Shown one piece after another: positions 8,463 to 15,000 of a stretch of DNA of 15,000 nucleotides. Position 1 is the first letter of the stretch. The number at the start of each line of letters is the position of its first letter. Source of the DNA: Salpingoeca rosetta (Eukaryota > Opisthokonta > Choanoflagellata > Craspedida > Salpingoecidae); NCBI RefSeq assembly GCF_000188695.1, contig NW_004754910.1:143284-158283 (forward strand), read 5' to 3'. The position numbers were made by a program, and so were the translations under genes. The notes under the pieces were generated by a model. That model was not told the origin of the DNA. It was given only the letters and a program-made list of their open reading frames with translations, and did no database searches.

Positions 8463-11072
8463 GCACGCACACACACACACACACATGTGAACGCATGCCG
8501 GCAACCTTTGCAGGCACGGCGACAACATCACCGTGTCCTGGAGTGGTGTGAGCAAGCCAAGCCTGAACGATTGGATCGGTGCATACCTTCAGCACGATGA
8601 TGTGAAGAACACTGCGCCCATCAAGTTCCAGTTTGCCGCCTTCTCAAAGGACTACCTGAAGACTGGTCAGCGATGAGGGGGAAAGCAGCTTCATCTCAGT
8701 TGCGGAAGCGGTTCTTTACCCATGGAGTCTGTGGCGCGTATTTGTGTGCACGGCGAGTGCATGTGCGTGTGTGTATGTCTGCGCGTGCATATGTGCAGCT
8801 GGTGGTATTGTCAGAGCATCTCATCGTCGTGGCTGCCCGGCCTTTTATCTGCACACTGCCCATCACGTTGCCAGGGTCTGGCAGCTTTGTGTTTCGTCTC
8901 ATGAACATGCGTGACGACTACGTCTTCGTCTTCTTCCGCGATGGGCTGGAGAAACCCAAGGCCGCCACAGCCTCCAACCCCGTCAAGGTGACGTCGCGGT
9001 GTGTATGTGTGTGTATGTGTGTGTATGTATGTGTGTATGTATGTATGTATGTATGTATGTATGTATGTATGAATGTATGTATGTATGTATGTATGTATGT
9101 ATGTATGTATGTATGTATGTATGTATGTATGTATGTATGTATGTATGTATGTATGTGCGTACGCCTCTCTGTATGTGTGTGTGTGCGCGCGCGCGAGACA
9201 TGTGGGCTGTTGGTCGTGCTGCGGGGGAATTGTGTCCCGCCTATCCCTCATCTGATACCGCCGTTACCGTCACCGCGCGGTGTGATGCGATGTGCGGGGA
9301 CAGGTGGAGAACGCAAACGAGCCGCTGCAGGGCCGCGTGTCACTGACAAACGACACGACAAGCATGAAGGTCTCATGGACCACTCGCAACAGGTCGGTGG
9401 TTTGGTTTTACTTGCGATGATTTCCACGGATGACACGTGACGCATTGTGAAGCACTTTGCTCTCGCAGCTGCTGCTATGATGCAAGCACACACACGTATA
9501 CTTGCTTGCAATCACGGACATGCAAGCGCGCACACAAACACACACACACACACACATACACATGCAAACATATTCACACGCCAGCTCGCGTTCCTTTCAT
9601 GGTCTCCGTATTTCAGTACGTCTCCCGTTGTGCGCTGGGGATTTTCCTCTGGCGAATACACACACACGGCCCACGCCCACTCTTACACATACACAACCAA
9701 GGACATGTGCGTTGACAGGGCAAGAGGGGGCTTGCGTGATTGTGCGTGTGCTTGTGTGTGTGCGTGTGCGTGTGTGTGTGTTGTGTGTGTGTGCGTGTGT
9801 GTGACTGTGTGTGCATTGTGTGTGTCTACCCATCTCAAGGTGAGTGCTTACCACCTTCCACTACCTTACACTACTGCCCCCCCCCACAAATCCTGGCTGC
9901 TGCTGCATCTTGAAGGTGCGGCCCTCCTGCTGTGACGGTTGGCTTCCGCTCGCCAGGCCTCTTCCACTCTGCAATCATCACCAACCTCAGCCCAGGTCAG
10001 CCGCGCTGCGAACGCGTCGGTTGCGTGAATGGCCGATGAGATGGTCGTTGGATGCGTGAGTTTAGTTATTCGATAGCTGGGGTGGTTGTGACGACGGATG
10101 TTTGTGTGCAAATGCGTTTCTCCGTACGGAAACACCAATGTGTATATGTGCAGACCCTTGTTGCGTCCCTACCAAAAATCATCAACGCGCGCTTACTTTG
10201 CCTGCTGTACCCGCTCTGCTTGTTCGTCGCCTCCTCCTCCCCCCCCCCCTCTTTTTTCCACCGACGCTCTCCGCAGGCCAGCGTGTGTATTACATCTTTG
10301 GCGATGACAAGCACGGGTAAGGGCTGCACAGCATCCGCTGCGCCCGCACGTGTTGGCGAACATGGTTACGTTTTATGTTACGTGATCACCTCCCTTCTCC
10401 AGTCACTCTGCTCTTCTTGTGTTCTTTTGTTCGCTGTTGGTGCGGCGACGTCTCTGCGCTGCCCGCCCCCTTTCCACCCCTCACACCACCATGTTCTCCG
10501 TTGCCCCTCTTCTTCTCCGTTCATCATACCACGCAATCTCAATTCCCCCCTCCCCATCATGACGCAATGTGCACAGGTTCAGCAAGGAGCACTCCTTCCG
10601 CCACGCCCCCGCCCCAGGCGCCGCCGTCAACGCAATTGCGTTTGGCGATCTTGGGCAGCACGTCCTCGACCACTCTCTCCAGCAGGTGACACCGCGCGTG
10701 TGCGTGCGTGTATGTGTGTGTATGTGTGTGTGTATGTGTGTGTGTATGTGCGTGTATGTGTGTGTGTATGTGTGTGTGTGTGTGGGTTGGGGGGGGGGTG
10801 GGCTGTGCGAGTGTGTACTCGTGTATGTGGAACAAGTAGTGAGCGTGGTTGTGTTTCCATGAACAGGTGATTGCTTCATCTCTCAACACCTCTCCACCAA
10901 CCCTTGATTGCACACCACATCCACCACTGCCGCGGATCAGACGGACATGGCGCCGAGCCGCAACACGACCGACGGCATCGAGGCCGAAATCGCCGACAAG
11001 CACCTCCTCATGCACATCGGAGACATCTCATGTGCGTGCTCCGTGTGTGCTGTGCGTGCTCTCTGGGTGTGT

Positions 11073-11108
<36 letters not shown>

Positions 11109-12233
11109 CGAAATCATCTGTTGCTCACCACAGTCACTGTCCAAACATCCCCTCATTATGTGCGTGCGTGCATGTGTGCGTGCAGATGCGCGCGGGTACG
11201 TTTCGCAGTGGGAGCAGTTCCACGACCAGATTGAGCCCATCGCCACCTCCCTCCCCTACATGACCGCCATCGGAAACCACGAGCGTGACTGGCCAGGCAC
11301 AGGTGCACGTCTTGCGCCGTGATGTGTGTAGGTGCACGTGTATGTGATGCTATTGTGTGTAGGTTTGTGTATTTGTTGTGTGTGTTTGTTTATTGTGAGT
11401 GTTTGTTTGTTGTGAGTGTGTGTGTGTATTTGTTGTGTTTGTGTGTGTTTGGCATCAACAGCACGCTGCTGGTTAGGAGTCTTCATGTAACCAACCACCC
11501 ATCCCACCATCTGACCATCCCAACAACACCCCCCCCCCTTCCTCCTCCAAACACAGGCACGACGGGCAACACGGATTCTGGCGGGGAGTGTGGGGTTGCG
11601 TATGAGCTGCGCTTCCCCATGCCAACCGAGAGCCGGGACGAGCCGTGGTACGCGTTTGACTTTGGAGTCCTTCACGTCATCATGATCTCCACCGAGCAGG
11701 ACTTCAAGCAGGGCAGCAAGCAGCACGATTACATCATGGTGCGTGTGCGTGCGTGTGTGTGTGTGCGTGTGTGTGTTGCTTGTGCTGTTGGAATGGGTGT
11801 GCTCTTTGCTGGCAGTTGTGTGTGTGTGTGTGCGCGCGTGTGTGTGCGTATATATGTGTTTACATTGGTTGCTCCTGCTGCGAGGATGACTTGCGTGCGT
11901 GGACTTGATTTGCGTGCAACTAATGTAAGGTTGACACACTCCCTCGACCTCAAAACACCCACAAACACGTTTCACCACCTCCTTCCCCACATACAATACC
12001 TGCGGCCCCTCCCCAATCTACGACGCGAACAGCGGGACCTGAAGTCCATTGACCGGACGAAAACGCCGTGGGTCATCTTCGCTGGGCACCGCCCCTTTTA
12101 CATCGACTCCACAAACTGGGAACCCCACGGAGGTGAGCGCAACGGCAGTGATTGGTGGTGGTGGTGGTGATTGGTGGTCGAAGTATGGGTGATCTCGCAA
12201 GCACGGCAACGCGGTACGTACTGTCTCCCAACG

Positions 12234-12314
<81 letters not shown>

Positions 12315-12826
12315 CAATGTGCAGGTGACCAGACGGTTGCTGAGGACATGCGCAAGACGTACGAGGATGTGCTGTTTGACAACAAGGTCGACCTCATCTT
12401 TGGTGCTCACCACCACAGCTACCAGCGCACGTGCCACGGTAGGGTGATCGATGGATTGAGGGATGGATGGATGGATGGAGGGAGGGAGGGAGAGGATGTA
12501 TTGGAGAGGTGCTCGGGAGGTGGTGGTTGTGGTGTCAGAGTTTGTTGCTTGCTTGTGACCGCCATTTGTCATCGCCTCCTTCTCCAACCTCCCACCAACC
12601 ACCAACCACCACACCAAGAATCACCACAACCACAGCCCCCCCTCCCATCATAACCACCACAACCACATCATGTCCCACGTTGCAGTGTACCAGAACAAGT
12701 GCGTGAACACGACGACTGCCGACGGCTACCGCGGCCCCGTCACCGTCGACATCGGTATGGCCGGCGCAGGCAACAGCCAGAACATCCAGAACCCGCAGCC
12801 AGAGATCTTCAAGGTGCCGTGTCGCG

Positions 12827-12922
<96 letters not shown>

Positions 12923-13181
12923 GTGTGTGTGTGTGTGCGTGTGTGCGTGTGTTTGCCCAATGTGTAGGTGTGCCCGCATTCCATTCCCCCACACCCGCAA
13001 GCTCATCACCGCGCGTGCCACTCACAATCCTTGTTGCGTGCTGTGCATTGTTGGTTTACAGTTTGTGGACGACAGCCACCACGGGTTCACCCGCATCATG
13101 GCCAATATGACGCACTTCCACATGCAATACGTCCGCGGTGATGACCGCAAGGTGCACGACGAGTTTGTTCTCGTCAAGTGA
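8089..13181 (+). CDS. Secreted purple acid phosphatase, 15 exons
   Basis: Exons: 8089–8267, 8514–8665, 8875–8987, 9304–9392, 9617–9706, 9916–9995, 10277–10316, 10577–10685, 10941–11031, 11186–11302, 11557–11738, 12033–12132, 12325–12438, 12686–12813, 13062–13181. All introns are GT–AG, phases are consistent, and the spliced product is 567 residues. It hydrolyses phosphate monoesters with a binuclear metal centre. Residues 1–24 are a signal peptide (MQLLVAVVALLCC). An N-terminal beta domain follows (ITVSWSGVSKPSLNDWIGAY; VSLTNDTTSMKVSWTTRN). The catalytic domain has all five PAP blocks: GDLG (D272), GDISY (D312, Y315), GNHE (N345), AGHRP (H433) and GAHHHSYQR (H476, H478), several spanning splice joins. 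The C-terminal part (TVDIGMAGAGN; MANMTHFHMQYVRGD) is the usual PAP end. There is no membrane anchor, so it is probably secreted or lysosomal. The least certain join is the exon 12 acceptor. Introns are mostly GT- or CA-rich. Confidence 0.94.
8408..8485. repeat. (CA)n microsatellite in phosphatase intron 1
   Basis: The CA run, interrupted by a few cg steps near 8454–8468, ends about 28 bp before the acceptor at 8513. The 5' part of the same intron (8268–8300) is TG-rich and therefore complementary to it. Confidence 0.95.
9001..9156. repeat. (GTAT)n tetranucleotide microsatellite in phosphatase intron 3
   Basis: It begins as mixed TG/TATG repeats and becomes about 32 near-perfect GTAT units from about 9027, with a single interruption (tatgaatg near 9069). 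It lies just after the donor at 8988 and fills about half of the 316-bp intron, the longest in this gene. Confidence 0.97.
9530..9571. repeat. CA-rich microsatellite in phosphatase intron 4
   Basis: An imperfect CA run (9537–9556 is the cleanest part) lies 3' of centre in the intron 9393–9616. A further short CA run lies at 9487–9496. Confidence 0.85.
9744..9829. repeat. TG-rich microsatellite in phosphatase intron 5
   Basis: Imperfect TG/CGTG repeats begin about 40 bp after the donor at 9707 and are followed by a C8 run near 9878. The donor itself, GTGCGT, is TG-like. Confidence 0.9.
9996..10276. other. Phosphatase intron 6, no long microsatellite
   Basis: This 281-bp intron has a GTCAGC donor and a long polypyrimidine tract (cctcctcctccccccccc then cttttttcc) before ctctccgcag. 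No coding frame or RNA gene was seen. Confidence 0.8.
10317..10576. other. Phosphatase intron 7, no long microsatellite
   Basis: This 260-bp intron has a canonical GTAAGG donor and a pyrimidine-rich 3' half (ccctttccacccctc, cccctcttcttctcc) before gtgcacag. Nothing else was seen in it. With intron 6 it contrasts with the repeat-filled introns. Confidence 0.8.
10696..10802. repeat. TG/TATG microsatellite with terminal G run, phosphatase intron 8
   Basis: TG repeats with regular TATG interruptions start about 10 bp after the donor at 10686 and end in ggttggggggggggtggg. Confidence 0.93.
11067..11107. repeat. (TG)n microsatellite in phosphatase intron 9
   Basis: A mostly pure TG run lies about 35 bp after the donor at 11032, in the shortest intron of the gene (154 bp). 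Confidence 0.95.
11330..11452. repeat. TG/TTTG-rich tract in phosphatase intron 10
   Basis: A degenerate TG- and TTTG-rich stretch (for example tgtttgtttattgtgagtg, partly duplicated) occupies the 5' half of intron 11303–11556. A C9–C10 run near 11529–11538 and a pyrimidine tract precede the acceptor. Confidence 0.75.
11741..11862. repeat. TG-rich microsatellites in phosphatase intron 11
   Basis: Two TG/CGTG runs (about 11741–11777 and 11818–11862) begin at the donor itself (gtgcgtgtgcgtgcgtgtgt). The rest of the 294-bp intron ends in a long AG-free, pyrimidine-rich stretch. Confidence 0.9.
12237..12315. repeat. (CA)n–(TA)n compound microsatellite in phosphatase intron 12
   Basis: About 30 CA dinucleotides pass directly into about 9 TA dinucleotides, ending 9 bp before the acceptor AG at 12323–12324. 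The tract thus lies where a polypyrimidine tract would be expected. A GGT run (12151–12169) lies near the donor. Confidence 0.97.
12455..12495. repeat. GGAT/GGGA repeat in phosphatase intron 13
   Basis: Several GGAT units pass into GGGA units in the 5' part of intron 12439–12685. The 3' part is a C/A-rich tract (accaccacaacc and similar) before cccacgttgcag. Confidence 0.9.
12829..12950. repeat. Long (TG)n microsatellite in phosphatase intron 14
   Basis: About 55 TG dinucleotides, with a few CG steps at the 3' end, start 15 bp after the donor at 12814. It is one of the longest pure dinucleotide tracts here. Confidence 0.97.
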
Positions 13182-13205
13182 AGATGAGGACCGCTGCCGT
13201 GCCTC

Positions 13206-13400
13206 CTTTGCCATTCACCTCTTCCCTTCTTCCTTCCTTTCCGTCTTCCTTCCTTCCTTGCTTCCTTGCTTCTTTCCTTCCATCCATCTGCTTGCCTATC
13301 AATGTTCGTTGCGCTTTTGGTTTTCGTTATGTTCCTCGTCCTCGCCCTCGTCCTCGTCCTCGTCCTCCTCCTCCTCTTCTCCACTTTTGTTCCTTTCGTT
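13206..13400. repeat. Pyrimidine-rich low-complexity DNA: TTCC and CTCGTC repeats
   Basis: Imperfect CTTCCTTC repeats (about 13222–13284) are followed by CTCGTC/CTC trinucleotide-like repeats (13334–13382). The location just after the phosphatase stop codon suggests 3' UTR. Confidence 0.85.
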
Positions 13401-13548
13401 ACTCCACTCGCTGTCTTCATCTTCATGCTGCAAGCACGTGCTGTGATGTGCTGCGACATGACCTGCACCAGCCCTGCGACCACCATCAACTCACATCAAG
13501 CAAGAAGCAAGCGAGACGGAGGCAGTGTGGTCTGACGCGTGTTGCGAA

Positions 13549-13818
<270 letters not shown>

Positions 13819-14169
13819 ACACCTCATTCACGACAGCACAAGTTGTAGCGGATATGGACTTGGTCTGGGTGTGTGCGAAAGGACAACAACAAACCACACT
13901 TGCTTGCTTCTGCTTGCTTGTTGTGTGCTTGCGTGCTCCTTCTTCTACCGCTGCTTGCTCCCTGTCGCATCCATTCCCACTGCCAACACCACGCATACCC
14001 TCGCTTCTTGTGTGCTCTTGAGTCCCTCGTTTGAGTTTCTTGTGTGTCGCATCATGTCACCGCATGCATCATCACCACCTACCTGCTCACACTTCCTCAT
14101 TTCATTGTCATCGTCACACCTTGATCGCCTCCTCCAAAACCTCAGAACTCCATTGAGCGGTCCCTGGGC

Positions 14170-14791
14170 ATGTCTGAAGGAGAGCACGGTCAGTGTGCTG
14201 TAAGGCGTGTGTTTATCGTGTGCCGTGTGCGGTGCGAAGTGACCTGTCCTGGCCCGAACTGGTGTTCAGCAGCGACGGTGTCTTGCTTCGAACCTCACGT
14301 CTCCATAACCACCGCCAACATGCTTCGTTGTGGGGGTGTGCAGCGTCCGGCGAGGTGTACGAGGAAGAGCGCGATGCTCTTCTTCGCCGCGCCTCGGACG
14401 CCATCAAGGCTGTGCAACGCGAATATGCAGGCAAAACGACCATTGCAACCGACAAAGACAGCCAGTGCGTTCGGCAGCCCAGTTTGTGTGTTGATGTGTG
14501 GTTGCGTGTATTGTGGGTATGATCGTGTGGTTGTGTGTATTGTGGGCATGATCGTGTGGCTGTGTATCTGTGTATCTGTGTGTATGTGTGTGGTATGATC
14601 AAGGGCTCCATTTCAACCTGTGGACTCGTCTCCAACCTCTGTCTTCATCCTTGTTTGCGCACGTGTCTGCTTCATCTTCGACTCATGCCATGCACGCGAC
14701 CATTGTGTCAGGGTGACGTGCCTGTGTGCCCAGTTGGAGGCGATCCTGTGTCATGGCCTCAAGACCAGCCGCAAGCGCAACGTGGAATTCA
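14170..14791 (+). CDS. RUN-domain protein, PLEKHM1-like, first three exons (3' partial)
   Basis: Exons at 14170–14188, 14344–14464 and 14712–14791 join in phase through GT–AG introns. The donors are GTCAGT, GTGCGT and GTGAGT. The third donor (14792) opens an intron that runs out of the window. The product starts MSEGEHASGEVYEEER, continues RRASDAIKAVQREYAG and then TCLCAQLEAILCHGLKTSRK. This matches the start of the RUN domain in PLEKHM1-type proteins, which has a helix of KALQKQY type, then a short acidic loop, then a CxxLEAxxxHGL helix. RUN domains bind small GTPases such as Rab and Arl proteins, and PLEKHM1 acts in endosome–lysosome fusion and autophagy; that role here is inferred. The ATG at 14170 is chosen because a stop lies 48 bp upstream in frame and no other ATG follows it; an earlier exon cannot be excluded. 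Only about 73 residues are visible. Confidence 0.72.
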
Positions 14792-14838
14792 GTGAGTCCT
14801 CACGGGTTACATCGCCCGCAGCTATCGCACTTCTTTAC

Positions 14839-14882
<44 letters not shown>

Positions 14883-15000
14883 TGTCTGTCTGTCTCTGTC
14901 ACTGTTTTTTGCCTTGACTGTGTGTTCTACCTTCCATCCCTCCTTTCAATGCTACTGTCATGCGCTCACTGTTTGTCTTGAAACCAATCAACCAACCCAC
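14792..15000 (+). other. Intron 3 of the RUN-domain gene, incomplete
   Basis: It begins with a canonical GTGAGT donor and contains the GT/CTGT microsatellite. It is pyrimidine-rich towards the window edge, with no clear acceptor and coding continuation before 15000. Confidence 0.65.
14839..14897. repeat. (TG)n–(CTGT)n microsatellite
   Basis: About 20 TG dinucleotides pass into four CTGT units. The position inside an intron, downstream of the donor, is the same arrangement as in the phosphatase gene. Confidence 0.95.

Noticed and set aside
8673..9440. Uninterrupted 255-codon frame covering phosphatase exon 3
   Set aside because: Only the part from 8875 to 8987 matches the phosphatase. The rest is intron and GTAT repeat, and the family alignment requires splicing at 8988 and 9303.
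9701..9715. Alternative donor after ATGTGC (9711) for phosphatase exon 5
   Set aside because: It would put exon 6 out of frame. The donor at 9707 joins to 9916 to give KDMCGPPAVTVGFRSPG, which fits the family.

Overview
The window is nuclear DNA of an intron-rich, GC-rich eukaryote. GT–AG introns of about 150–320 bp interrupt the genes, spliced reading frames give recognisable eukaryotic proteins, and dinucleotide microsatellites (GT/CA) fill introns and intergenic DNA. A GAS2/GAR cytoskeletal domain, an NME6-type kinase, a large secreted purple acid phosphatase and a PLEKHM1-like RUN domain would fit a unicellular relative of animals such as a choanoflagellate. That assignment is inference and is not proven by the sequence.

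Four genes are supported. (1) 14–6784, + strand: the 3' part of a very long coiled-coil protein ending in a GAS2-related (GAR) microtubule-binding domain. Its centre is a tandem array of a 714-bp unit, exactly 238 codons or 34 heptads, with six full units and part of a seventh. A second module of 342 bp brackets the array on both sides. The frame is broken by nine net single-base shifts and a few local ones. All can be located by comparing repeat copies or by domain continuity, and most look like assembly or base-calling errors. (2) 7450–7953, − strand: an intronless nucleoside diphosphate kinase of NME6 type with all catalytic residues. (3) 8089–13181, + strand: a 15-exon purple acid phosphatase of 567 residues with a signal peptide and complete metal ligands, read by splicing 14 GT–AG introns. 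(4) 14170 to beyond 15000, + strand: the first three exons of a RUN-domain protein resembling PLEKHM1.

Layout: genes 1 and 2 converge across a 665-bp spacer with a GT microsatellite. Genes 2 and 3 diverge from a 135-bp spacer that must hold both promoters and also carries a GT run. Genes 3 and 4 are tandem, separated by about 1 kb of pyrimidine-rich and CA-microsatellite DNA. The four genes have no evident shared pathway (cytoskeleton, nucleotide metabolism, secreted phosphatase, endolysosomal trafficking), so the window reads as ordinary eukaryotic gene order. No RNA genes, transposons or CRISPR arrays were seen. The most unusual items are the heptad-exact coiled-coil array with its mosaic copies, a cluster of substitutions strongly biased towards T in one copy, and GU- or CA-repeat tracts in most introns of the phosphatase gene.
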